From NCBI GenBank assembly GCA_963691655.1, contig CAVNUY010000007.1, positions 186,001 to 250,000 on the forward strand: 64,000 nt of DNA, read 5' to 3'. This stretch comes from Toxonevra muliebris (Eukaryota > Arthropoda > Insecta > Diptera > Pallopteridae). Shown piece by piece: positions 30,740 through 42,640 of this stretch. Under the pieces are notes generated by a model. It saw only the letters and a program-made list of their open reading frames with translations, ran no database searches and had not been told where the DNA came from. Numbering within the stretch: the stretch's first letter is position 1; every line of letters starts with the position of its first letter. Both the position numbers and the translations under genes were made by a program.

Positions 30740-32137
30740 CTACAGTGCTCCTTGTAATCGCACGCAATGAGCCATATATAACAGTAAGTGGACATTAATG
30801 GACATGTGCCGTCCACCATAGAATTGTTCGTAATCGTGGACGAAACGGTCCAACAAATCAACCGCTACATCAATTATTTCATGTAAAATAACATCGGCAC
30901 TCAGTATGTCCATTGCTATAATTAATTTCAAAAAATGATTGAAATATTCTCTCTCCATTATTTCCTCAAAGACTGCAAAGGTACAATAGTAGAAAAATTG
31001 CTTAAGTTCTAATGCTTTTTTGTGGATCAAGTCAAGTGTCGTTCGAGGCACACGATGAATGAATTTTGCTGGCTTGATACACATCAATCGGCTGTCCTTC
31101 TATGCAAGGAAAATCGTGCATTACTATATGCACTCTCGAAGAATAAGGTCAGCATTTTTTTTATGACACCGCCGTCAACTGCGTGCATCCAATCCAGACA
31201 CATGCCTGCCATAAAGTCTGGCATTAATTTCGCCAATGCCGTATAGCTTTTTATACCCAATTGGAGGCATTCAGGTCTCGCTTGTTGTGCCAGTTCATTA
31301 CACCTCTGGATTGTCCTGATCTCCAAGTTTTCAGTGTACGGGTAGAGCTTCAAGTAACTTTTCTTACCTATTTGATAGACTTGTTCCTCAAAGAAACAAA
31401 CTGGGCATCCATATCGTCCGTTAAACTGAATTAAATTTAAGCACTAACACTTGGCTGGTAAATCACACACGCTCATAAGCAATATACCTCTCACGTTGAA
31501 AGCTATATGATTTGGTAGTGGTCTTTCTTCAGCCGGTAATTCATTAATTGTTAGATATATTGGCCAAGTGCTCATACATAACGACTTAAATACTGGTATG
31601 CCATCTGTATACCAACTGAATGAGATGTTGTTCCTATCGGCTACATACTGCTTGTATAATTTGCAGTCGTATATATCACAGATCCTATCATAAATAGGTC
31701 GCTGGATTCTCTTTTGCAATTCGGGCATAAAAAATTTGCGTTAAGCAGTGTAGCAGCACAGGTTGGGCAATAAAAATGATATTGGACGCTGTCTGCATTT
31801 AGGTTCAAGAATTTATTGAACTTATATAAACCGTTTTTTACCAAATCTTGACGAAGACAATGAAGTTCTATTAAATCAGCTACACAAGCCTTAGTTAAAT
31901 TGTGCTTTAGATAAATTTATAAAATTGCCAGCATGCTTTCGCGTTGTTTTATTTCTGCGTCATGATATCCATGATATCGTCAAGTTCACATCTTTCATTA
32001 TCGTTGTCGTCACAGGAGTCATAATCATCTTCCGCGATTGGTATTTTAAACATATTTATATCAACTAAAATAGCATCATTGTTGTTTATATATAGATCAG
32101 GTAGTAACTCATCACCATGATCTGCAACTTCTCCCAA
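30740..32137 (-). pseudogene. CACTA/EnSpm-type (TNP2) transposase remnant
   Basis: Four minus-strand frames lie in family order. First comes an acidic N-terminal part (32137-31949). Next is a zinc-ribbon-like YCPTCA...FLCPNCK (near 31760), then FSWYTDGIPVFKS and WPIYLTINELP. After a stop come YGCPVCFFEE, GMCLDWMHAVDGGVIKKML, and finally VPRTTLDLIHKKALELKQFFYY, EYFNHFLKLIIAMDIL and INVHLLLYMAHCVRLQGAL. These match TNP2-like transposases of animal EnSpm/CACTA elements. At least one stop (near 31444) and frameshifts break it. TTTCAG at about 32140 could be an intron acceptor. Confidence 0.75.
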
Positions 32138-34194
32138 TAATCTGAAACATTAATATTTGATTATTTTCATATCCATTTATTATTATTATTTAATTTATGG
32201 CTATTTACTTATACATGGTCACCACCATTATTATTTTGCACTGCTTGATCGGCGACTGAAATATTTTGATCCAGTTGTTTGTCTGAATCTCAAGTGAAAA
32301 AAAGAAAAACGTTTTTAATTGAAAAAAAAATTATGAAGTGGTAACTGACCCCAATGACGGTGGCACAAGCTGATTTTCCACAGGAGTATTATTTGCTTGA
32401 CGAACGTCATTTATTAGAGTATTGAGATGGCGCACAATGATTTGACTCCATACAAAGAGCGGAAAAAATATATCTCAGCATAACGATTTTTGGCAAGAGT
32501 CAATCTTAGGTCGTGGAAAAAAAAATTATGAAAATGAGCGTGATCGGTCAACTGCCACTCCCACTTCCCATACAACAGTAAAACTGAAATAGCTCTAAAA
32601 TCCGTTACAGTCAAGATACTGAGATAAATATCATAAAAATGGTTTTAACTGTTACAAAATTTCATTTTAATTCAAATTTTTTTGTTTCTGACAAAAAAAA
32701 TCTCTTAAAAGTACACTGATACCACAAATACTCACATTTTCATACAGTTTTTACCCGATATGCATTTAGTATTTTGTTAATGAAAATGGGATCCGCAGCC
32801 AATTTTTTTTTTTTTGTTATTTAGCTAAGAAATTATATTTTACATTTTTATATATTAGAATATTTTGCACACCTTCGCAAGATTAACCTGGTCCACCAAA
32901 CTTAAGGAATTATCTTGAAATTTTAGTTTCTAAAAACCAAATTTTTTTCCAAAAAAAAATTGTTCTTGTTTTTTTTTTATTTATCAAATACATTCTTCAT
33001 ATATAACCCACCCACATAAAAAAAAGTTTTAAGACTATAACTATAGTTAAACAAAAAAGGCTTCCGAAAAACGCTTCAAAATGCATGCTAGCACTTTGTG
33101 TTTAGCATTCATCAACTTCGACAGCTTACCCACAATTATTTAATGAACTAATCCCTCCAATTTTTTTTTAATATGCTAATGAAATATTTATGAATAGAAA
33201 TTAAGAAATAAAACTTTTAATATCGACGATTCAAAAAAATGATTTTTTTCCGCAGCCAAACCACTGTGCGGCGTAATATTGTTGCCGACAAAGATCTTGC
33301 ATTGCTTTCCTTGACATAATTGCTAATTAAAATTATGCAAAATTAATTTGTGAAAAATTGAAAATATGTTTAACAACTAAGCAAAATGTTTTGCGTTGAA
33401 CATACTGTTTTGCTTTTTGCACCAGTGCTGTATTTTTTTAGTGAGAATTTATTAGCACAAATATTTATGTACATATAAAAGGTATTAACATCACGGCGGA
33501 AATGTGCGAAAGTTTTAATACAATTATTGTTTTTTGTTTTTGAAAAACGATAATTATATCAAGATAACTTGTCAAAATTTGTATGAAATTTGACAATTAA
33601 GTAGATGGGGAACGGAATAAAAAGCTGAAGCTAACTTAACCCATTAATTGATAATGGTGCGAAAAAGCACCATTTTAAAAAGATATTAGTTCCTTTATGG
33701 TTAAAGCGAACACACAACTTGAGCATTTGATAAAGGTAGCTGAAATCACAAGTGGCTAGAGAATTATAAGCCATCATTAATCATTCAGCTCTTTGGATTG
33801 TACCACAAAATTGGGTTCCGTATTATATCCTGATTCAGAAATCGCTGCAAAACAATCGAACACCAGAACGAAAGCAACAGCCGTCACAAAGAATGTTTTG
33901 TTTAATTGTTCTATTGTATTTGATTTGAATTATAAGTGTCCTGGTCAATGGGGTCCGACTTATGGTAGCCCTTAGCTAGTAACACGCCCATCACGTGGAT
34001 CCCGTTACATAAATCCCCACCATCATCAAGCAAAATAAAAAAATTAGCTCGGTACGCTTCCGAGTGCCAGTGCGAATCAAAAATAACGCAAATATACGCA
34101 CTGGAAAGTAAACAAAATTTATCCTAACTTAAAATAGCTAACATTTGTATGTGCAAAAATATGATTTTAAAGGTGTCTGCTGTTCGGTACCTTA
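32138..34194. other. No gene seen
   Basis: AT-rich sequence. GCCACTCCCACTTCCCATAC near 32558 resembles the GGCACCTCCCATAC repeat word elsewhere in the window. A short hairpin AATGGTGC-GAAAAA-GCACCATT lies near 33653. No coding motif was recognised. Confidence 0.4.
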
Positions 34195-34196
34195 TA

Positions 34197-35008
34197 TAGT
34201 ATGTTCACATGGCGGCTAAAATATGATTTTCGTGCCCAAAATCGATTTTGGCTGAAAATCCCTTTAAAAGTGAATTTTCGTTATAGAACAATTGTTAAAT
34301 GAAAATCTGATTTCCAGCCGATTTCCAACGAAAAACGTTTTTTGGCTATGATTTGAGAGAATGCTACTACAATATTCCATATATTACAATAGGTCCGTTC
34401 CCGTACTTTTTGGGTAAAGTCTGGTAAACTGAGAGTAAACGAAAAATACTCTCTCTGATACACAAAAATGCACAAAAGTTCGGGAACGCACAAAACCACT
34501 TTTCTTGCACGAAACAAAACGTCAAATTTTAACGACATTTAAATTCAAAAAACAAAGTTTCTGTGATATTTAATAAAATAAAAATTGTTAAATCGTACAA
34601 GATAATAAATAAATAATGAACAAATTAAACATAAATTATTCATCTTTCTACTTTTGTAGAATCTTCGGGTTCACAATCACCATTTGTATTATTCAGAAAT
34701 GGCAGAAGCTTCTACAGCGTCAGAAGTTGAACAGACAATTGCGTCATTAACTTGTGCAGAATGTAGTTAAAAATTAGCATTTGCAAGTTTTTTGAGTACG
34801 GGAACAGAGCTAATATTTAGTACTTTTTTTGGTATCTGCCAAACATGATGACATTAGTTATTTGTAAAAGTGTGTGAAAAGTAAATGATCTCAAAAAAAT
34901 GGAAATAAGAATTGACAGATGAAAAATTAAATGCCGTCTGAACGACTTTTCTGAAAATCGAATTTCGGGCAACGAAAATCTATTTTCAACTTCCATGTGA
35001 ACACACTA
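34197..35008. mobile_element. 812-bp TIR element flanked by TA
   Basis: The left end TAGTATGTTCACATGG and right end CCATGTGAACACACTA are inverted, with further subterminal similarity (AAAATCGATTTT / AAAATCGAATTT). TA lies on both sides. No transposase frame is present, and it is itself interrupted by the element at 34391-34811. A non-autonomous Tc1/mariner-type or other TA-duplicating element fits. Confidence 0.72.
34391..34811. mobile_element. 421-bp MITE nested in the TIR element
   Basis: The left end AGGTCCGTTCCCGTACTTTT and right end AGTACGGGAACAGAGCT are inverted repeats inside the larger element. The inner part is AT-rich and non-coding. No clear target duplication was read. Nesting shows that it inserted second. 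Confidence 0.65.
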
Positions 35009-35010
35009 TA

Positions 35011-35726
35011 AGAGATGATATAGCGAAAAATTTCACAACAATTTTAAGAGAGGAAATGGTTCTAGCGTACAATTCAATTGGCATTCACAGCAAAAAATTC
35101 AAAACCCATGATTCATTTTTTAAAGTTATTAAAGGTAATATCTTCAAACAATTTTTTTTATATATAGGCACTAAATTCATTAACCCTCTAGTAGGCCAAT
35201 TTTTTTCAGCAATAAAAAATATGAGTCGAAAATCGAATTGGAGTCATTATTTTTGCTCAAGGTGTGAAAATAGGTCCATTAAAAAGCTTGTAGTCCTGAT
35301 AAATTGAAAAGTAAAAAATTATTATGTATTCGAATTGTATAAATGTAAAATAGAATTAATTCCGTACTTCTTAATACTTTTTCAACTACAAAAAAACAAC
35401 TATAAATATTTTTTATTAATTATTCAAATTATCGCAAATAATTTTAATATCACTGGAAATACTTTTTTTCGTTAATTACTGAAAATCTGATCTTCAACTG
35501 ACTATAAAATCAAAACGAAACAACGCACAGTGTACTGAAGCTGCACAACGTGTAGTTTAGGTATTCATCTATCGATTGAGTGGCATGAATACACATAAAA
35601 CATTTTTAAACGTTTTTTAAATTATATCGAGCGGTTACCCATCTGATGACTGTCTTGACTACTAGAGGATTAAATAGCAATATTGTTGCATTTTATCCAA
35701 TTTTCAACCAGCATGCAAAATTTATA
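35011..35726. other. No gene seen
   Basis: AT-rich sequence with one 83-codon frame on the plus strand (35056-35307) that shows no recognised motif and is probably chance. Confidence 0.4.
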
Positions 35727-35728
35727 TA

Positions 35729-35809
35729 CAGTAGAACCTGCGAAGGGAGCGCAGAAAATCTTTGAACAATAGTTTGTATATCATGGCTCGAATTATGGAG
35801 TTACTACTG
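35729..35809. mobile_element. 81-bp pogo/Tigger-like MITE
   Basis: CAGTAGAACCT at the left and AGTTACTACTG at the right are inverted ends. TA at 35727-35728 and 35810-35811 fits a TA target duplication. CAGT-starting ends with this wording are typical of pogo/Tigger elements. It is too short to encode anything. Confidence 0.55.
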
Positions 35810-35811
35810 TA

Positions 35812-37430
35812 TTATAAAGAAGTTTTAATTTACAAATATCCTTTCATAGCTATTTATGTTTTAAGCTTAGTAATTTAGGCTAGACGTGAACCTACTGATG
35901 AATCCCTCATATTATTTTATGGTATTTACCATCCAATGAGCTGCTGTAAATTCAATTGCGAATTCCATTCCAGACAATAAAGATAAATATCTAACCAAAC
36001 TGAATTTGTTTAGTTTTATTGAATTTTTTATTTTCATTGAATGTTTTTAATTATTTAATTTCATTATAACTGATATCATTAACGATATGGAAATTTCTTC
36101 CATGATGTGAATTAAAAATTTTGAAAAAGGTTTGAAGATATAAAATGTGCATTTTAAACTTTTTGAGAAGCTATCATCGTTAATTTGTAGAAAAAATGTA
36201 GTATCGAAAACATATCGAGATTCTACAGTTAATTTATTCGACCGAGAAATTGTTTATGGAGTATGTATTTATAATAAAATCTAAACTAATTTATTGAATA
36301 TGTCATTTCTGACATAGCCTTAATTTAGCTGATATAGAACCTGGTTAAAATGTAAAAGTGTAGCTCACAGTTAGTAGCATTGGAAAAAATTTAACACTTT
36401 GGTAATACATACCAGCTCAAAAGCTTGATCAAAACTATGGTAGCTAAAAACTACCCTTAAAATGTAGTCCGCAGTTAGTTACTTTCAGCGTTGCTCTAAA
36501 TTGGTTGAACTCGAAGCTTTCACTTTTAACAGCATTTGCAAATATAATTTTTTTCCATTTCTAAATATATTTTTCAATTTAATTTTTATGTACCTTTTTT
36601 ACTGACGCTCGCTTCGCTTAAAAAAAAAAACACACGACTAACTACTACGTTTACGTGGTCGTTAACAAAAAAAAAACAAGGGCTGACCTTTTACCTCAGG
36701 CGAGCTGCTGACAATCGGACCCGTTGGGACAAAACTCATCTTACTGTTTCTTTTTATTTTTATCGAGTTTTTATGTTAAATTTTTAAATAAATAAAATGA
36801 ATTAAGCGACATATTGCTTATATTTAAAAAAATTACATATTCGATAAAACGAACGACCGTGAACATTATATAATTTTTTATAGTGAACTACCATTGCACT
36901 TACTTTTAAATATTCTTCTTTCAATTATATAAAACTGCGCAGTACCAATTTATGCTTTCCGAAATTTACGCGAGGGATTAATAGTCCAGGCTTTTAAAGC
37001 TCTCGGACAGGGTTCGGACCTTGGAAATCTTATATCGTAGAAAATTATAGAAAAAAGCGTAGCAAAACCAAAATTTTCGTAGTAAATTTAGATATTTCCC
37101 TAACAAAACAAATATATTTTTTTTTAATTGTTATAATCATGTGAACTGAGCGGGGTTTTTACCGCTCCCGGTAGATACCACTCAGCTTTTTTTTCTATTT
37201 AGCTATTTTTTGTTTCAAAAGTTTTTGCATATACCTGTGCTCTCTTTTCTTTGGCAAGAGTTAACATATTCATGCTTTGATATGTGTGGATTTTTGAAAA
37301 TCAGTGGTATCAGACCTTTTTGTTCAAATAGTTTGCATTGAAAAAAAATTGTAGTGGATTTGCTTAGAAGCAGAGTGACGGAGTGGATTTTAAAATTTTG
37401 CGAAAAACGTACTAAATTTACTACGATCGT
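35812..37430. other. No gene seen
   Basis: AT-rich sequence with no convincing frame. GGTTTTTACCGCTCCCGGTAG near 37153 is a small GC-richer island with no assigned role. Confidence 0.4.
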
Positions 37431-37743
37431 GACGACCTCGATAGTCTAGTGGGTAGTGCACTAGACTTTCATCCGGGAGGTTCGGGTTCGATTCCCGTCT
37501 TCGTGTGGTGGTTAATTTTCATAACTTTCTTATATTTACTATCAATATGAAGTATATGAGATTTATAATATAGTGTATAAGTGCACACCTTGGTTGGTAA
37601 TGGCAAAACCACCAAGCCGATAAAAAATTGCCACACCGCCGTTCGGAATCGGCGTTAAACTGTAGGTCCAACTATGTGGTATCATAATGGGCCGGAAAAG
37701 CCTAAGTGTGTCTCTCGACAGCCACTCCAACCTAACCTAACCT
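37431..37743 (+). mobile_element. tRNA-derived SINE, copy 1
   Basis: The head (to ~37505) has A-box TAGTCTAGTGGG at 37442-37453 and B-box GGGTTCGATTCC at 37484-37495. Acceptor-stem pairing is poor, so it is not a functional tRNA. The body contains CTTGGTTGGTAATGGC, AAACCACCAAGCC and CCGCCGTTCGGAATCGG. The tail is a short CCAACCTAACCTAACC repeat. The body is shared, in diverged form, with the SINE at 46072. Confidence 0.75.
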
Positions 37744-39386
37744 ACTACGGTCGTAGTAACTCCACGTCTCCACGAGCAATAATTCATTGCATGAAATTTA
37801 AAATTTGTTGTTGTTTCCCGTATAAACTACAAAAATGTTGTTTGTTTTCTAATTTTATATGGGGAAACAACAACAAATTTAATAATAATTTTTACTACAG
37901 ATTGGCAATGGAAACCTCTTATTTAGAATTATTTATACATAGAAATAAATAAATTTGAAATGGTTATATAAAATATATATGTACATTGCAGTTTTTGTGT
38001 TTAATTTTTTCCGTTTGCTTGTTCTATTTTTACGTTTGTAGTATACAGATTTACAACCTTATTTTTAGAGGAGCCTATATTTTCCATCACTGGCGTTCCA
38101 CTTCTTTTCGTTGTTAAGAGTGATGGGTCAAAAAAATCGAAAATTTTGTTTTTATCATATGCCTCTAGAATATGTGTGTAAGCGATTTTTTAAAATTCAC
38201 AGTTTATTGAAAATTATAGGTGTATAACTTGGCAGGAGGTAGAAAAGTGATCATGCATACTTGAACTTTCAAACACGTTTTTCTCAAAATTTTATTTCTT
38301 GAAATGACTGCCTTGATATCTCCAAAACAAATGAACCGATTGAGCTCAAATTTTCGTGACATCTTCAGTACATTTATAGTTTTAGCCCCAACCAGCTCAA
38401 TATGGTTTTTGTCATAGTTTCTTTTTTAATTAGAAATTGTATTTATTTTCAAAACCCTGCTAAAAACTAAATTTTTAATATTTCGACTTAATTCTGGTGT
38501 GATGTTTTTATTTTTGATGAGCAGAACACCTTTGGCTGAAATTGAGTTTTTTTCTTTGCTTACATTGTATAAAATCACCTAAGAATCCAGATAGAAATAA
38601 GTTCTAAGCGAGTTCGTATGAAAAAAAATCAATCAAATTAAAGATCAAAGACGATTCAACTCCCATAGAAACTATAGAAATGACGTCAAACAAAAAAACC
38701 AAAAAATTCGTACAAGACACGAACATACGAACAAGACATAGAACGAATACTGACAACACGTATGTGTCCTTGGCATAGAATGCCATTTCTTCTTTGAGAA
38801 ATTTTTGACAAAATAGTTTTTCTCATTTTTTGTCAGTTTAACCGTCTGCTGTATCCAAAAAGTTACAACAGGAAAGTGAATAATAATAATATAGTTGCAT
38901 TAAGTCTTGTTCCCATTCTCAGTCCCATTCTTTGAATTTTTTTTCGCAGACACAGCAAGAACTCTACATTCTCTACACCTTTTTTTAAATTATTATACAA
39001 ATTTATTTTGAATATTTTATATATTTTTATTTTGTTTTCACTTTCAGTTTTAAATTTTTTTGCACAAAGGGCTAATTTCATTTTGAAAATGAAAAACAAT
39101 TTTGTCAAAAATTACTCAGAGAAGAAATGACATACGTTTATATGTTGCTAAGGAAACATACAGTCGGTGGAATAAAAATGAAAACAAAATTTTAACACCA
39201 AATATCTTCTCAATAATAGATAAATTTACATCATTATAGCTACGTGAAATGTGATTGAAATGGCAATAATATTATGAAAAAAGAAACTTAGCTTTGATTT
39301 TCTTTGAGGCGCAAGCATGGCTGCCTGTCTGAAACAGAGAGGTAGAAAAATAGGTAGAGAGAGAGATAGGAGAGATGCGCTAAAAA
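37744..39386. other. No gene seen
   Basis: AT-rich sequence, no recognisable coding motif. Confidence 0.4.
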
Positions 39387-39412
39387 GTCAAAAAAAAAAA
39401 AAAAAAAAAAAA
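39387..39412. repeat. Poly-A tract
   Basis: A run of about 25 A residues precedes GCGCATTG. It could be the tail of a retroposed sequence, but nothing upstream is recognisable. Confidence 0.8.
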
Positions 39413-40099
39413 AGCGCATTGATGAATGTTCCATGTTCATATTGTTCCGATTTTGCCACTTACTCTCATAATTTTTTAAAAGTAGAATACGCAACATGAA
39501 CGCAAACAAACAATGTGCCTCTAGGGCACACACAATCTTCATTTTCTTGCTATTTTTTTTAAATAAACTTATTTTATTTTCTTTAGAGATTGTTGTTTTT
39601 ATTTTTTTTTTTATTTTAAGTACTCATATAAGGCACATAATTAATATTTGTTTTGCATTTTTTGGGAACAAAAGAACCTATCTTCATGACCACAAGAAAA
39701 AGTGACAAAATTCAAATTTCACCGTTTCTTTTCGATTAGAAAAAGTCCGTCATGGTTGCACTCATGTGAGCACGACCATTCTGCCCATGCTGTCATGCTT
39801 GCGCCCGTGTGAGCAGCCACTTTTAAAGTTTAATATTACTAAGTGACAATGATGGTGCGAAAATAAGTTGCTAAAAGCTTCAACATCCAAAATGGTAACA
39901 TATTTCGCTAAAAGTTTTAGTGAATTGGTCTTCTATATTGAAAACAATATTTTTACCACCTACTGTATGTGTTGTCAGTATCCGTTCAACTTTGTTATTA
40001 ATCTATGGTGGGGAACAGAATGTGTATATTCAGCAAATTGTTTTTGTATAACTGAAGTTCACCACGATTTTGCACAAGGTGAATTATACCTGAATCATT
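39413..40099. other. No gene seen
   Basis: AT-rich sequence. TGTGAGCACGACCATTCTGC and GTGTGAGCAGCC near 39764-39822 form a weak direct repeat. No gene seen. Confidence 0.4.
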
Positions 40100-40250
40100 A
40101 GCCCTATTCACGATTTGTTGCAAATGGTCTTGCACCATTGCAAATGCAAATTTTTGTTACATATCGGATATATTTGTTGTTGTGATAGCGGAAAAATTTG
40201 CATTTGCAATGATGCAAGACCATTTGCGTTTGATTGTGTGATTATTATAT
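40100..40250. mobile_element. MITE with inner inverted repeat, eroded right end
   Basis: It starts AGCCCTATTCACGATTTG as in the MITE at 58736. The interior AAATGGTCTTGCACCATTGC at the left is inverted as GCAATGATGCAAGACCATTT at the right. The matching GGGCT right terminus is not preserved here. Confidence 0.6.
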
Positions 40251-40874
40251 TAAAAACATATTTTAATTTATTTTAATTTTACTGTATTACCCAAAACCTT
40301 GCTAGGATAAGGCAATCTTTATTTGATATTTTTTTGTGGCTCTTTCCAATTTCATATAATTCTCTTAGAGTTGTTTAGTTCACTTAATTCGTTTAGTACT
40401 TATTTGAATTAAAAAAAAAATCGGAGCGTCATCTGGTGGTGAAAAAATTCTGATTCTTTATTAAATTTGTTATTTAATTACCTTTCCAGCAAGCCCTTAT
40501 TCATTAAAATTGGCCAACTCTTTTCCATTTTATAGTGTTTTTTTTTTTTTGTTATTTAGCTGAAATGTACGATAGGTAAAAACTTCCAAATCGATTTAAA
40601 AAATGTTTACGTGCTACAGAAAAACGGCGAGACACGTATAATTTTTTTACGTCTATTTTCAGAATTTTTTGGAATTCCTGATGGGTTCAAACCGTTGTCG
40701 GACCGTGTTATTAGAGACCGAATTTTTTAGTGCTACAAAGATGGAAGTAAGTACTTAAAAAAGTTTTTAAAACTGCAAAAAAGGGCTCAAAAACTAAATA
40801 AACAATATAAGTAATAACATAACATTGAACTTTTATATTATATTCATTTTTAAAAACATATTAATTTATATTGT

Positions 40875-41965
40875 GCTATCTGGTCCGGCAGACGTTGTTC
40901 TGCCCTTTCCGCGAAGAAGCGCGGAAATTTCAGATAATTTGAATGAAGAAAAATGAGCCACTTGATGGTTAAAATTGAAAATTGGGAATGACAATTTAAA
41001 CTTTAAGTCCGTACATTGAATTTCGAAAGAAATATCCTGGATTTAAAAATGAGGCATTAAAATTGACATTTTTAAAAGTATTTAACTTCAAGAACTGTAG
41101 AATAAAAACAAAGTATCATTATAAATGAAAATCAACTGAACACTGATAGCAAAAAACATAACGTATATTTATATATGCGTTGTGAAATAGTAGTGGACAA
41201 GGTAGAAGTAAAAGGAATAGAAAATAATATTGGAAATTGTTGTAAAAAAGTGGTAGATATGGTATTAAAAAAAGTTGCAAAAAAAGTAGTAGAAAAATAT
41301 AAGTAGTAAAATATAAGAGAATGGTACCACACCCACTAATTCAACAAACTGAAAGAATTTTTTAAATCCCGTATTGATAAATAATTCTATCTAAATCTTA
41401 GCACCGTATCTCGTAAAAAGAATTCAGGTTATATGGAAGGTGCCACACCTCCTTTGTCAACTCCACCCACACTTTCGCTGTAGCATGGCATTGTTAATTC
41501 ACGTTTTTGTACCAAAGTTCTGTACTGTGCTATGATTCTTGAGAAATACTCAAAAAAATTGTATAGGAGATGCCGCGCCTACTTTCCTAAAAGCCTTCAT
41601 GAATAGCTATGTTTCATCCTCTAGTCAAAGCAAATATATTCTGGGAATATGACTTCAATCGGCCAAGACGTTCAGAAGTTACACGATTATAAACATACAC
41701 ACAAAACTCTAAGATTATATATATATATATAAAGACTAGCTGACCCAGCAGACGTTGTTCTGTCCTTTCTACGGAGAAGCGGGAAAATTGAAGTTTATTT
41801 GAATGAAGATGAATGCAGTTTCTTGGTGTGTAAAATAGAACATTGGTAATAACAATTCAAGCTTAAAGGACGTACATTGAATTTAGCAAAAATGCTAGAT
41901 TTAAAAATGAGGCATCAAAATTGGCACTTTTAAAAGTATTTAATTTGCAGAAGAAAATCAAAGAC
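40875..41965 (+). repeat. Two diverged copies of a dispersed arthropod repeat
   Basis: Bases 40875-41110 and 41741-41965 align directly, both beginning near (CTAG)CTGACCC(A/G)GCAGACGTTG and sharing TTTAAAAATGAGGCAT. The first copy extends to an (AT)n tract at 41717-41731, immediately followed by the second. GACTTCAATCGGCCAAGACG near 41651 lies toward the end of copy 1. The repeat class is not assigned. Confidence 0.6.
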
Positions 41966-42324
41966 CGTTATAGAAGTTATGTCTAATCCTAAAAACTATT
42001 TAACCGTTATGTGGCTGATAAAAATACCTTCTGTGGGCTGATAAGGTACCCGGGTACCAAATATACAATGTCCACCTTCAATTCGATCTAATTTTACTTT
42101 AAGAAATGAAGGGAACATTTATCTAAATTAAACGTTTTTCAAATATGTATCAATTTTATTTTGAAATCGACATTATTTTTGAAAAATAAGCAATCGTTAA
42201 AGTTCCAGTGGTTGTCATTATAGTATTGTAAAAACGTTGTTTTCAATGACGAAGCCACAGTGTGTTCCTATGTGCACTGCGTTTTCCTAATTTTATTTGT
42301 AACTCAAAATTTGTAAAAAAAAAA

Positions 42325-42640
42325 TCCAAATTTCTTAATGGTACCAAAACCATTTATCCAATTGAATCAAAGTGTATAAAAGTAAGATGAGGAAATTTTA
42401 ATATCTTTAATACTCATATATTTATTCAAATCGACTACCTAGTTTTCAAGATATTTGTAATTATATGGACAAATCTTTTTTGCTCCGATAAAAAAAGTTC
42501 ATCACCAGTTGAACTCTTCAAAACCACACCATAGAATTAAAAATAGAGCAATTTTACATAGGAATTGGGTAGCGGTGTTCATTGCCCAGAAAAAAAATAA
42601 TTATTTGTAAACTAGTGTTATCAAGCAAATTCCCATTCCT
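42325..42640 (-). repeat. Single arm of the foldback element
   Basis: This is a diverged copy of the right arm at 3674-3970, from TCCAAATTTCTT to GGTGTTCATTGCCCAG. It continues through AAATAATTATTTG, matching the outer part of the left arm at 3128-3165, so it shows the true outer end missing from copy 1's right arm. Confidence 0.75.

Noticed and set aside
33653..33676. Terminator-like hairpin AATGGTGC / GCACCATT
   Set aside because: Short, isolated and in a eukaryotic context; likely chance.
37431..37505. Functional tRNA gene (D-loop/B-box wording close to a real tRNA)
   Set aside because: Acceptor strands pair poorly and a SINE body and tail follow, so it is treated as a SINE head.
39288..39542. 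Minus-strand frame with a poly-F run
   Set aside because: The frame passes through the poly-A tract and is an artefact of it.
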